Origin: Desulfobacteraceae bacterium
GTDB taxonomy: Bacteria; Desulfobacterota; Desulfobacteria; Desulfobacterales; Desulfobacteraceae
NCBI GenBank assembly: GCA_024225635.1
Contig: JAAEMK010000847.1
Coordinates: 1 to 64,000 of the forward strand
Length of the DNA: 64,000 nucleotides
Direction: 5' to 3'
Made by a program: the position numbers and the translations under genes. The notes beneath the pieces were generated by a model that worked only from the letters and a program-made list of their open reading frames with translations, ran no database searches and was not told the DNA's origin. Below, piece by piece: positions 1-8,750 of the stretch (position 1 is its first letter; each line of letters opens with the position of its first letter).

Positions 1-396
1 ATTTTTCAGAGGTGAAACGTCTCTGACTCCTGTACCACTCAGATCAAGGTGTTGAAGGCCGGTCAGATTTTTCAGAGGTGAAACGTCTCTGACTTCTGTA
101 CCACTCAGATCAAGGTGTTGAAGGCCGGTCAGATTTTTCAAAGGTGAGACGTCACTGACTCCTGTTCTCCAAAGATGAAGATATTGAAGTTTATTCAACT
201 TTTTCAGAGGTGAAATGTCACTGACTCCTGAACGCCACAGATAAAGATCTTTAAGGTTGATCAAGTTTTTCAGAGGTGAAACGTCACTGACTTTTGTATC
301 GTTCAAGTTAAGAAATTTAAGGTTGATCAATTTTTCCAAAGGGGAAATGTCACTAATTTGAGTGTCTGTTAAATAAAAAGTATGTAAGTTTGTAAG
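1..396 (-). repeat. Six 66-bp tandem units encoding LRRs
   Basis: The 3' part of the visible NACHT-LRR gene is a tandem array with exact 66-bp (22-codon) spacing: units at 1-66, 67-132, 133-198, 199-264, 265-330 and 331-396. The first two differ at a single base, which swaps Gly and Glu in the loop after the LDLSGT segment. Similarity falls with distance from the left edge. This is coding sequence, not a CRISPR: no spacers are present and the reading frame is kept throughout. The gradient suggests recent unit duplication at the growing end of the sensor domain. Confidence 0.85.
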
Positions 397-2415
397 ATTA
401 GTGAGAGGTGATAGATCTGACAATTCTGCTCCCTCAAGCTCTATTCTTTTTAAAAATGGTGCATCGGATAAAAAAGAAATATCTTTACACTGATCCAAAT
501 AGAGTGATCCGGTTTTTTTTCTATAAAACCATAGTATAGCTTTTTTGTTCAACCGGACATTGTTGTAAAGAGCTCCGAAAAGTGGAGCTTTGAATTTTCG
601 ACAAGAAGAGAATGTTTCTATTTCATCGCTTGTCAATTGGAATAAGTGATCTAAATAATGATTCTGTTGTTTTTCTGTTATACCCGTATGAGGATTACCA
701 ACGATATCGACTAAGAGTTGTTCTTTTGAGAAAAGCCCTTTTAATGAATCAGAAGCTTCATAAGCTTTTAAAGATCTTATTCTTTTATATTCGGTTTTTA
801 AAACATTTGCCCAGTCAGGAGGGAAAAAAATCTTAAATAATCGTTTGATAATACCTTTATTTTCTCCACAGAGTTCAAAAAGAAAAATAATTGTCTGATG
901 CCAACAGGTATAATTACTATATTCCTTAAGATCTTTTTGACAGGCTCGTGAATCAAGTGTACTCTCTTCATCCTCCTCTGGATCAAAAAAATCTGGATTT
1001 TCTACTTGAGACTGTATATAAACCGCAGAAAAGTACTCTTGGAAAGAGAGATGAAGAAACGCAAAAAGTCCCTCTCCTCGAGGGATAAGAAGCCCGCTGC
1101 GACGAGCTATCCAATCAAGATACTTTTCGGCGTATTGTTCCCAACTTTCTTCGAGACTATCACTATTCTCTTGCATAGCCTCTACGAGCCACAAAAGAAT
1201 ATCCTCTTGAGAAGCAAGAAGTTCTGTGCTGTCTTTTGTTTTGGTTAATAAACCACTGTTAGGCTTCTCGTTTTTCATTCTTCGCAGTTGCATCTCAAAG
1301 CCGACTCGAGCAAGCCACTGTTTTTTTCTTTTCCATGGAACAGGATCTTTCATCTGTCGAGCAGTATCAATAGATTCAAGATAGGCTTGGGCAATATCAT
1401 CATAAAGAAGAGCCCGGCCATCGGGCAAGCGAAGGCGAATTCGAAAAAGAAGGGTCATCATGGTAAGAAGATTGGGAGTTCGAGCTAAAATAAGAGTGTC
1501 ATTTTTAGCATGGATTGCGGATAAAAATTTTCCTGTTAGCGATTGGGCTTGATCCTCTGTTCCACCCTGATCTCTATACCAATTTTTTGTAAAACGAGAA
1601 ATGTCAATATCTCGAAAAGGCGCGATATAAACAACTTTAGGATTTTTTAAAGTAGATGTGTCTGCTCTCATCCTTGATTTTTTCTCAAGCTCAATCAGTG
1701 CATCGCCTATGGTTGTATTTTCTTCAAACAAATCTTTTTTATCACTCTGAGATGGTTTGAAACACAATGGAACCTGATCAAATCCAACAATACGTGAGGT
1801 GCATAAAATAAAACAGTCTTCATGCTTACGAATGAAATCCAGAATTGCATCACGTACTTTTGTTCGAAGGGCGAATTCAACTTCATCCAAACCATCAACA
1901 AGGAGCAGGACCTTATCGTTTTTCAATAATGAATTTAAAAGTACTTTACCACTTTCGGTTGCAAGATGCCTGGCTACAGAATGTTTTAAGAAAGCATCAA
2001 TCAGGCTATCTGAATCTGTAACCTTGTGCAGAGACAACTCACGAAGGACAAGGGGAAGTGGCAAAAGATCGTTAAGTTTTCCCGGCAGTTTTTTATGAAA
2101 CCCAGATGAGAGATACCATGCAAACCAGTTTACCATGGTACTTTTGCCACAACCTGGGTCTCCAAGAACCACTAAATGTCGATATTTCAACAACTCCTTG
2201 ACGGGGTCATTCGTCTGCCACTTATTGGGGTCCGTGTCCGGTGCAATGTAGGTATCTGAAACCTGTTGAGAAACATAGAGCTCATCTATAGGTATGTCCG
2301 GGTTGTTCTGGTAGGTTGGTAACCCAAGGAAACGGACGTAGCCATGCCATGCAATAACATCAGAACGGTATTTTCGTAAAAGCTCATTATTTGTATCATT
2401 CAGTACGATAGTCAT
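1..2415 (-). CDS. NACHT NTPase with C-terminal leucine-rich repeats (NLR-like), truncated by window edge
   Basis: An 805-codon frame runs without a stop from the ATG at 2415 to base 1, so the 3' end lies outside the window. Walker A GDPGCGKST is at residues 85-93, Walker B LLVDGLDE at about 171-178, followed by an ILCTSR sensor-like strand; this order fits NACHT-type STAND NTPases. From about residue 635 there are seven visible 22-residue leucine-rich repeats ending in a D-V/I-SPL-K core. No effector domain is recognisable at the N-terminus. The gene starts 10 bp after the KAP NTPase stop, with only a weak GAGA ribosome site, so coupled translation is likely. Family knowledge: bacterial NACHT proteins with repeat sensors act in anti-phage defence, with repeats sensing the trigger and NACHT oligomerising. 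Defence as the role here is inference. Confidence 0.9.
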   Translation of the reverse strand, partial: MTIVLNDTNNELLRKYRSDVIAWHGYVRFLGLPTYQNNPDIPIDELYVSQQVSDTYIAPDTDPNKWQTNDPVKELLKYRHLVVLGDPGCGKSTMVNWFAWYLSSGFHKKLPGKLNDLLPLPLVLRELSLHKVTDSDSLIDAFLKHSVARHLATESGKVLLNSLLKNDKVLLLVDGLDEVEFALRTKVRDAILDFIRKHEDCFILCTSRIVGFDQVPLCFKPSQSDKKDLFEENTTIGDALIELEKKSRMRADTSTLKNPKVVYIAPFRDIDISRFTKNWYRDQGGTEDQAQSLTGKFLSAIHAKNDTLILARTPNLLTMMTLLFRIRLRLPDGRALLYDDIAQAYLESIDTARQMKDPVPWKRKKQWLARVGFEMQLRRMKNEKPNSGLLTKTKDSTELLASQEDILLWLVEAMQENSDSLEESWEQYAEKYLDWIARRSGLLIPRGEGLFAFLHLSFQEYFSAVYIQSQVENPDFFDPEEDEESTLDSRACQKDLKEYSNYTCWHQTIIFLFELCGENKGIIKRLFKIFFPPDWANVLKTEYKRIRSLKAYEASDSLKGLFSKEQLLVDIVGNPHTGITEKQQNHYLDHLFQLTSDEIETFSSCRKFKAPLFGALYNNVRLNKKAILWFYRKKTGSLYLDQCKDISFLSDAPFLKRIELEGAELSDLSPLTNLTNLHTFYLTDTQISDISPLEKLINLKFLNLNDTKVSDVSPLKNLINLKDLYLWRSGVSDISPLKKLNKLQYLHLWRTGVSDVSPLKNLTGLQHLDLSGTEVRDVSPLKNLTGLQHLDLSGTGVRDVSPLKN

Positions 2416-2425
2416 GTCATTCTCT

Positions 2426-3796
2426 CTATTTGGAAATGGCCTCTAAAATAGGCGTTATGTCCTCCTCCGTAATACCTCCTTGCTGAATAATAGGAGCAAT
2501 CCAAAAAATACAGGGAGAATAAGGATCTGGGAAAGTCGATTCAGGTGTTTTAGATGGAACCGGGTCCTTTCCATCATCCGGGATAAGTTGAGATGGAAGT
2601 GTGAGAACCACAAAGTATGGCGGTTCTTTGTCTATCAGCGTTCCCTCTGTCCATTTTTTTAGATGGCTATAAAACTCTGGGCTAAATTGCAATCGTTGAA
2701 ATATTTCAGAATGAAACTGATAAATATAAGTTATGATAGTAAGAATTTGGATATCTCTGTTGCTCAAACCAGATGGAGAGGTGTCTGTAGGGGGTGTTTT
2801 AATCTTATCCCCCCATTTATTAATGAGGTTTGCCAAAGCTTTGAGTTTTCTTGGATTAGGGGGCAAGCAATGACGGTAATCACCCAGTGCTTTAATAAAT
2901 TGTCCTTTTATGGGGTCTTCAAGCCACTCTGTGAGAATTGTAGTTGGGCTTGAAGGAGGGATAAGGCGAATGATGCTTGTACAAATTTTCTCCAGATAAG
3001 CTTCCGCACGTAGTTGGGTAAAGGATTTTTTTTCCTTTGAATCAGATGGGGCAAATTCACTGGGCATACATTTGGCAATGGAATCCACCACCAGCTGTTG
3101 ATTCATTCCAATGACAAACACACAACGTTTGATATTCAAGTAAACCTTCAATCCTTCCAAGAGCCGAAAAGCACTTTCGGGGGAACAACGATCTAAATCA
3201 TCGATGATGATAACCAGTTTCCGGTTATTCTTGGAAATAAACGTCTTTAATAATGAATCGATTGCTTTTTCAAGGTACTCTTGTATCGTATCAACTCCAA
3301 GACGAGTTTCAAGGTGTTCTTTTTCCCACTGCTCACCAACGTTTTTAATTTTTTGAGGATCAATAGGTGCTGATTCAATACCTACAAGTTTTGCCACATC
3401 ACCAAGAGAGTTAAGGGTTGATATTACAGCAACTTCACTTAACTTTTCAGTTTTATTTTTAATTTTTTCCCAAGTACTAAATTGCCGTCTTATCTCTTGT
3501 AATAACGCAACTACAGGAGTGGCTTCATATTGATATCTCCATGCATCAAACCAGACTGTAACAACATTACCATCTTGGTGAGGGGTTAATTTACAATTAC
3601 CATTACATCCTTCCTTGGAGCCATCCAAAACAAACCGCAATTGTCGTAAAAAACTTGTTTTACCTGCTCCCCAGTCGCCATGAAGACCAAATGCTTGGGG
3701 GGCTTCGCAATTTATTATCTGGTTTGCCATACTATTAACAAGTTCTGAACGATCTAATTTGTCATCAAACGTTGGATGGTCACTATGCATTTGCAT
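2426..3796 (-). CDS. KAP-family P-loop NTPase
   Basis: 456 residues. Walker A GDWGAGKTS lies at about residues 40-48, a VWFDAWRY segment typical of KAP NTPases follows near residue 85, and Walker B with the KAP signature IIIDDLDRCSP is near residue 200, then VFVIGMNQQ. I see no transmembrane insertion, unlike many animal and bacterial KAP proteins. The start is placed at the ATG at 3796 because GAGGAG sits 7 nt upstream; a TTG five codons earlier overlaps that ribosome site. It is the first gene of a two-gene unit with the NACHT-LRR gene. Family knowledge: KAP NTPases include phage-exclusion proteins such as PifA of plasmid F. Its exact role here (second NTPase switch or effector partner) is unknown. 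Confidence 0.88.
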   Translation of the reverse strand: MQMHSDHPTFDDKLDRSELVNSMANQIINCEAPQAFGLHGDWGAGKTSFLRQLRFVLDGSKEGCNGNCKLTPHQDGNVVTVWFDAWRYQYEATPVVALLQEIRRQFSTWEKIKNKTEKLSEVAVISTLNSLGDVAKLVGIESAPIDPQKIKNVGEQWEKEHLETRLGVDTIQEYLEKAIDSLLKTFISKNNRKLVIIIDDLDRCSPESAFRLLEGLKVYLNIKRCVFVIGMNQQLVVDSIAKCMPSEFAPSDSKEKKSFTQLRAEAYLEKICTSIIRLIPPSSPTTILTEWLEDPIKGQFIKALGDYRHCLPPNPRKLKALANLINKWGDKIKTPPTDTSPSGLSNRDIQILTIITYIYQFHSEIFQRLQFSPEFYSHLKKWTEGTLIDKEPPYFVVLTLPSQLIPDDGKDPVPSKTPESTFPDPYSPCIFWIAPIIQQGGITEEDITPILEAISK

Positions 3797-4019
3797 TATG
3801 CAACTCCTCAAAGTGGAAAGTCGGGTACTTACGGTTCTTCAAAATCAGTAGAATACACTTATCAGTCATTAAAAACTTTTTTAAATCAACAACACATGTT
3901 CAATCAAGTATCGGATTCATTCTGTATATCAGCGGAGAGCCCACCATGCAAAGGGTTTATCCGGCTTTTTCCTAAAATAATTCATTTAAACAAGTCCTTC
4001 ATAAATACAGCAGAGGATT

Positions 4020-5522
4020 TCAGGTCAGGGGAAGGCGGATGCTGAAGCTGCTTCCCTTACCGGGCTCGGATGTCACGTCAATGGTTCCCTGGTGCTGGGC
4101 AATGACCTTGTCGGCAATGAAGAGGCCGAGGCCGGTTCCTTTTTTTCCCTTTCCCGAATGAAACAGGGTAAAGGCCTGTTTGATCTCCTGGGCGGTCATG
4201 CCGGTGCCGGTGTCGGATATGGCGAACTCGATTTGACCGTTTTTTTGTCCGACGCTGAAGGTGATCCCGTGGTCCTGGTTTGAAGGTTGCCGTTTCTTTT
4301 GTTCGACACAGGCATCGACGGCGTTGTCAAAGATATTTATGATGGCCGAGCTGAGTGGTTCCGGATCGGCCATGAACTCGATATCTTTCTCTTCCGGGGG
4401 GAGGCGGAGGGTCAGGGAGAGGTGGGCGGTTTCGATTTTGGGTTTCATCGTCTGGATGATCTCCCTTGCAAATGGAATTGCTGCAAGGGGTTCCTTCTTG
4501 AACTCCCGCTTTTTGGTGTAAAAGAGAATGTCGAGGATCATCTTCCGGATCTTGGAGGTCATGAGCTTCATCATCTCGAGGCCCTCCTTGGCCTGGTCCT
4601 GATCCTGTTTCTTCAGGGCCGAGTCAAGAACGTAAAGGCCGCCGTCAAGGCCGGTGAGGAGCCCCTTGATGCCGTGGGAGACCGATCCGATCATTAGCCC
4701 CAGGGATTTGAGATGGTCCTCGATGTCCACGACCCGGCTGACGTCAATGGCCATGATCATCACTTCGGACACGGTGTCGTCCGGTTCCACCACCGGCGAG
4801 GCCCAGGCCAGGAACGACACCTCCCGAAGGTCCCGGGTGGTGTAGAGGATTTCGGCCTGCTCTGGTTGTTTTGAAATAAAGCTTTTAAGGGCAGGGCAGT
4901 CTTCACAGGGGATCTCTTTTCCTTTGCAGACCCTGTGGCACAGGTCGCCTGGGCGGTCGCCGAACTGCTCCTTGAACAGGCCGTTGCAGGAGGTGATCCT
5001 GAGTTCCCGGTCCACACAGAAAATCACCATGGGCAGGGTATCCATGATGGACGAGATCTCACGCACGGATTTCAGCTCCTCCGTCTTTTCAAGGACCTGG
5101 CGCTCCAGGTGAGTGGTGTAGTCGGCCAGCCGCCGCTTCATCTCGATTTTTGCCTTGGCCCTGTTGAGGGCGGTCTCGAGGGTGTTGACATCCACGGGCT
5201 TGGTGATGAACTCCACGGCCTGATTCCTGAAGCTTTCGATGGCAAGGTCCATGTCTCCGTGGCCGGTGATCATGATGATTTCCGTGCCGGGGGAGAGGTG
5301 TTTGACTTTTTTTAATAGTTCAATACCGTCCATGACCGGCATCTTGATGTCGGTGAGCACCATGGAAAAGGGCCGGGTTTCAAAGGCCTTGATCGCCTTT
5401 TGACCGTTTTCCGCCAGGGTGACCCGGTAGCCCAGATCCTTGAGGGCAATGGATAAAACATCACGGATATCCTCCTCGTCGTCCACTAGAAGAATTTCGT
5501 TGATGTCTATGTCCTGGGTCAT
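4020..5522 (-). CDS. Hybrid receiver-PAS-histidine kinase
   Basis: 500 residues, soluble. An N-terminal receiver (ILLVDDEED acid pocket, phospho-acceptor in VLTDIKMP, FITKP lysine) spans about 1-125; a PAS domain follows at about 155-270, with cysteines in LCHRVCKGKEIPCEDCP; then a dimerisation helix with SVSHGIKG as the likely phospho-His, and an HATPase_c domain (N-box FDNAVDAC, G1 DTGTGM, G2 GTGLGLF). A receiver in front of a kinase suggests that phosphorylation of the receiver tunes kinase output. It is the last gene of the minus-strand run that begins with tmcD, but a 132-bp gap with an inverted repeat separates it from the heme-type kinase, so co-transcription is uncertain. Confidence 0.9.
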   Translation of the reverse strand: MTQDIDINEILLVDDEEDIRDVLSIALKDLGYRVTLAENGQKAIKAFETRPFSMVLTDIKMPVMDGIELLKKVKHLSPGTEIIMITGHGDMDLAIESFRNQAVEFITKPVDVNTLETALNRAKAKIEMKRRLADYTTHLERQVLEKTEELKSVREISSIMDTLPMVIFCVDRELRITSCNGLFKEQFGDRPGDLCHRVCKGKEIPCEDCPALKSFISKQPEQAEILYTTRDLREVSFLAWASPVVEPDDTVSEVMIMAIDVSRVVDIEDHLKSLGLMIGSVSHGIKGLLTGLDGGLYVLDSALKKQDQDQAKEGLEMMKLMTSKIRKMILDILFYTKKREFKKEPLAAIPFAREIIQTMKPKIETAHLSLTLRLPPEEKDIEFMADPEPLSSAIINIFDNAVDACVEQKKRQPSNQDHGITFSVGQKNGQIEFAISDTGTGMTAQEIKQAFTLFHSGKGKKGTGLGLFIADKVIAQHQGTIDVTSEPGKGSSFSIRLPLT

Positions 5523-5565
5523 GGTGTCTCTCCTTTTCGGTCATACCGGGGTCATGTGCAATACC

Positions 5566-5638
5566 GGGGTCAGGCTTAGCTTATTGATGGAATTGCTCAC
5601 TTCTGTGAAATCAATCGCAATAAGCTAAGCCTGACCCC
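5566..5638. repeat. 21-bp perfect inverted repeat, intergenic palindromic element
   Basis: Arms at 5566-5586 and 5618-5638 are perfect inverted copies beginning GGGGTCAGGCTTAGC, separated by 31 bp. The loop holds a smaller inverted repeat (TCAC/GTGA). An 11-bp direct repeat, TACCGGGGTCA, occurs at 5543-5553 and again at 5562-5572, overlapping the left arm. The element fills most of the gap between the two kinase genes. It lacks a T-run after the stem on either strand, so a simple terminator is unlikely; a REP/MITE-like mobile palindrome is more plausible. Confidence 0.7.
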
Positions 5639-5654
5639 TACTGGACTCTTCCCC

Positions 5655-7925
5655 CTATGGTTGTGTGCGGTCTGCCGGTAGCATTACCTGAAAAATGGTT
5701 CCCTGGTTTGATGTCTCCTTGATTTTTATGTCGCCGGAACACTCCCGGATGATGCCGTAACTGATGGAAAGGCCAAGCCCTGTTCCCTTGCCCACCTCCT
5801 TGGTGGTGAAGAAGGGCTGGAAGATCTTGTCCGCCACATGGTCGGGAACGCCGGTGCCCGTATCCTGGATCTCCACATAGACTTTTCCGGCCTCGGAATA
5901 GCCCCTGATGGTGATCCTTTTTTCCATGCCGGAACCCTTGGTTTCGGCCCTGGCCTCGATGGCGTCCCTGGCATTGATGAGAAGGTTTATGAACACCTGC
6001 TCAAGCCTGCCGGGATCGGCCATGACAAAGGGCAGGGGAGGGGTGATCTTCCACGCCACGGTGATGCCCCTTACCTTGAGCTGCTGGCTGAAGATCTCGC
6101 AGGACCGCTCAAGGATATCCAGGATGTCGACCTGTTGCAGGCTTACATGGGATTTCCTGGCAAAATCCCGCATATGGGTAATGATCTTCGATGCCCTGTC
6201 CACGTTGGAATCGATCTTGGCGACCAGGGTCTTGATTATCTCTCCTTTAATATCCTGCTTTTTTCTGATCTTTTCAACACAAAAGCTCGATGCGGTCTTG
6301 ATCACCGACAACGGCTGGTTCAGTTCATGGGCCACGCCGGTGGCCATCTCACCCAGGGTGGCGAGCTTTGCCGCCTGGATGAACTGTGCCTCGGTCTCCA
6401 GGCGTTCGGTGATGTCCGAGGTGGTGACAAGGAGCACCTTCTGGCCCGGGTATTCGGAAGGGGAGATCCAGATGTCAACGAACATGGTCTGATGGTCGGA
6501 TCTGCGGTGGGGGACCGAATTGATGATGGAGGAGGAGCGAATCCGGGTATCAAGGTCCTCCACGGCATGGTCGGGGTCAAAAAGAAAGCTGAAGGGTTTG
6601 CCCTGGATCTCTTCGATCCTGTAGCCGTAGACCTCGGTCACGCTCTCGTTACAGTCAAGGATGGTGAGGGTATCGTTGTCAAGGACAAACACGGGATTGG
6701 GGATGTTGTTGAAAATGGCGTGGTACTTTTTTTCCGACTGCTCCACCCGCTGCTCAAGCTCTTTCCGCCGGGTGATGTCAAGGTTGATTTCCATGGCGGC
6801 CACGATCTCGCCCGCGGCGTTTTTCACAGGGCTTGTCCGGACGATCCAGTGCTCCATGACCCCGTTCTTGCTCATGCCCTGCTCCTCGGAATAGTGGGAT
6901 TTACCGTCCCTGAAGGTCTTTTCCACAGGACAGTCCTTGCAGCGGGTGGTCAGGCCCTTGTAGGTGGCATAACAAAAATCCCCGATCTTGGGGTGAAACT
7001 TGTTGTAAAACTCCTTGTTGAAGTTGATGAGCCGGTAATCCCTGTCCTGGACCGTGATGAGGCAGGGCACCCTTTCAAAGAGGTTCTGGTATTCGTTCTT
7101 CTGCTTGGTCAACTCCCGGCGGTGCTCGGTGATTCTCCGGCGCATGGAATCAAAGGCCGAGGCAAGCCGGCCGATCTCCGATTCCGCGTGGGAATCGATG
7201 GGGGAGATCCTGGCGCCGTTGGCGATATGCTTTGTCTCCTCTGTGAGCTGGCGGATGGGCCGGATCACGAATTTGTAGACAAAGACAAAGATAAAAAAAG
7301 AGGGGACCACAAAGATGGCCAGGGCCAGGAAAACAATGCTCTTTTCGTACTTGACGATCTCGGCGTCGGTCTCCTTGAGGGAGATGACAAGATCAAGGGC
7401 CCCCAGCACCCTTGCGTCCGCATCGTGGAAATGGCACTGTTCGCTGCATCCCGGTTCGTTGTAAATGGGGGTGATGATCCCGAGGAGGCGCTCCTTTGAA
7501 TCAATGGAGAAGATCCGTTTTCTTTTTTCCAGGGAGAGGGTTACCAGGGGCGGCTCCTGGCGGTGGCAGATGTTGCACGCCTCGGATTCAAGATGGGCGA
7601 CCTGGTCCACCTCCGAGGGCACGTTGGAAAACTTGATGAAGCCCTGCTTGTTGTAGATCCGGACGTTTTCGATCTCTTTCTGGGAGGCGGTGTTCTGGAT
7701 GATCTGGTTGATGTCGTCCCGGGCGTTGAGCATCATGGCGTAATGGGTGCCGAGCCGGATGGTCTTGCTGATGCGGTCGGCGACACCCAGGGTGTCGCCG
7801 ACCGCTTTGGTACGCTGGTAATTAATGCTGAACCATGCCCAGACAGCTATGGCCACAAGGCATATAAAGGCCATTATCATGATGAGCTTGAACACGAGGC
7901 TGTGCCGAATCTTGTTCAGGAACAT
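5655..7925 (-). CDS. Membrane histidine kinase with periplasmic c-type-heme-like motifs, HAMP and two PAS domains
   Basis: 756 residues from the ATG at 7925; a GTG four codons earlier is possible and neither has a clear ribosome site. TM1 is about 12-33 and TM2 about 197-219. The periplasmic segment between them holds CNICH (about 117-121), a canonical CxxCH heme c site, and CSEQCH (about 160-165), a CX3CH variant. HAMP follows, then a PAS with a CYATYKG...CKDCP cysteine motif, a second PAS, HisKA with GVAHELNQPLS, and HATPase_c (N-box NLLINARDA, DTGTGVP, GTGLGLS). Its position directly after tmcA and the receiver gene suggests redox control linked to periplasmic cytochrome c3. Heme binding is predicted, not shown. 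Confidence 0.88.
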   Translation of the reverse strand: MFLNKIRHSLVFKLIMIMAFICLVAIAVWAWFSINYQRTKAVGDTLGVADRISKTIRLGTHYAMMLNARDDINQIIQNTASQKEIENVRIYNKQGFIKFSNVPSEVDQVAHLESEACNICHRQEPPLVTLSLEKRKRIFSIDSKERLLGIITPIYNEPGCSEQCHFHDADARVLGALDLVISLKETDAEIVKYEKSIVFLALAIFVVPSFFIFVFVYKFVIRPIRQLTEETKHIANGARISPIDSHAESEIGRLASAFDSMRRRITEHRRELTKQKNEYQNLFERVPCLITVQDRDYRLINFNKEFYNKFHPKIGDFCYATYKGLTTRCKDCPVEKTFRDGKSHYSEEQGMSKNGVMEHWIVRTSPVKNAAGEIVAAMEINLDITRRKELEQRVEQSEKKYHAIFNNIPNPVFVLDNDTLTILDCNESVTEVYGYRIEEIQGKPFSFLFDPDHAVEDLDTRIRSSSIINSVPHRRSDHQTMFVDIWISPSEYPGQKVLLVTTSDITERLETEAQFIQAAKLATLGEMATGVAHELNQPLSVIKTASSFCVEKIRKKQDIKGEIIKTLVAKIDSNVDRASKIITHMRDFARKSHVSLQQVDILDILERSCEIFSQQLKVRGITVAWKITPPLPFVMADPGRLEQVFINLLINARDAIEARAETKGSGMEKRITIRGYSEAGKVYVEIQDTGTGVPDHVADKIFQPFFTTKEVGKGTGLGLSISYGIIRECSGDIKIKETSNQGTIFQVMLPADRTQP

Positions 7926-7967
7926 GGCAAGGCTCACTGGGCTGTTTGTTTAGGGAATCATCACCTG

Positions 7968-8321
7968 CTATCCAATGGTGTTTTTAACGATTCCGATCAG
8001 TTTTTCCGGATCAAAGGGTTTCGTGAGCCAGGTGATCGCCTTGTCAATGCTCAAGTGACGGCTCGCAAGCCCGGATATCACGATGACAGGAATGTCCTTG
8101 TACTCCTCCCTCTTGGAGAGCCGCCTGAAAAACCGGGGGCCCCACTCCTTGGGCATTTCGAGATCCAGGGTGATGAGGTCCGGGTTCTCCTGCTTAAGCA
8201 CCTCGAAGGCTTCAGCGCCGTCATTGGCGGAGCAGGTTTCATAACCGTTATCGTTGAAAATATTTATAAGATATTTCACAATGACAGGATCATCATCCAC
8301 GACAAGTATTTTTTTTGTCAT
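7968..8321 (-). CDS. Single-domain response regulator, DivK-like
   Basis: 117 residues, receiver only. The acid pocket is VVDDDP, the phospho-acceptor Asp lies in LITLDLEMP, the conserved Ser/Thr in VIVISG and the Lys in LTKPF. There is no output domain, so it would act by protein contact or in a phosphorelay. It lies 20 bp after tmcA and 42 bp before the heme-type kinase. A divK-like receiver next to tmc genes is also known in Desulfovibrio, which supports a conserved association. The obvious partner is the neighbouring kinase. Confidence 0.9.
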   Translation of the reverse strand: MTKKILVVDDDPVIVKYLINIFNDNGYETCSANDGAEAFEVLKQENPDLITLDLEMPKEWGPRFFRRLSKREEYKDIPVIVISGLASRHLSIDKAITWLTKPFDPEKLIGIVKNTIG

Positions 8322-8341
8322 TTTTTCACCCTTTTCAATAT

Positions 8342-8734
8342 TTATTTGGTCTTCTCATGGCATGCGCCACAGGTGACGGGACCCTGCTTCTTCTCCAGGT
8401 GGCAATCCCTGCACCGCTTGTGATATGCCGACATCAGCTCGAACTGTTTCGGATCGTTCTCCTTGGCATGGCATTCGGAACAGGCCATGTCCTCCGAGCT
8501 TTCGTCCTCGACAAGTTTTCCGTCTTCATACACATGATGGCACAGGGCGCAGTCCTCTTCAAGGCCCGCTTTTTCGTTATGCCCATCATGATCAAAGCAG
8601 ACAAAAGGCCTCTGGTTCTTTGTGAACACCTCTTCATCGAAATCGAAGCAGTCGTCGCTGAAAGAGAAGGTCGGCACCAAAAGCCCGGCAGATATCAGGA
8701 ACAAAAGAATCATTTGTTTTACGGTTGTATTCAA
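8342..8734 (-). CDS. tmcA: TmcA, tetraheme type II cytochrome c3
   Basis: 130 residues with an N-terminal Sec signal peptide ([19 protein letters not shown]) and four CxxCH heme sites: CALCH, CSECH, CRDCH and CGACH, with extra histidines for axial ligation. This is the periplasmic electron acceptor of the Tmc complex, taking electrons from type I cytochrome c3 and hydrogenases. The start is set at a TTG (8734) because GGGAGGG stands 7 nt upstream and the tmcB stop is only 16 bp away; the longer open frame would overlap tmcB and has no better site. Last of the four tmc genes in transcription order here. Confidence 0.9.
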   Translation of the reverse strand: MNTTVKQMILLFLISAGLLVPTFSFSDDCFDFDEEVFTKNQRPFVCFDHDGHNEKAGLEEDCALCHHVYEDGKLVEDESSEDMACSECHAKENDPKQFELMSAYHKRCRDCHLEKKQGPVTCGACHEKTK

Positions 8735-8750
8735 AAAAATCCCTCCCTTT

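Noticed and set aside
1-396. Tandem repeats resembling a CRISPR or satellite array
   Set aside because: The units are contiguous, have no spacers, keep a 66-bp period and encode in-frame leucine-rich repeats.
5566-5638. Terminator between the two kinase genes
   Set aside because: The stem is strong but is not followed by a T-run on either strand and the loop is long.
5838-7499. Long open frame on the plus strand opposite the heme-type histidine kinase
   Set aside because: It is antisense to clear kinase domains and encodes low-complexity Gly/Asp/Leu/Val-rich protein caused by GC-biased codons of the real gene. The same holds for frames at 7563-8423, 8622-9887, 53008-53751 and 57948-59099.
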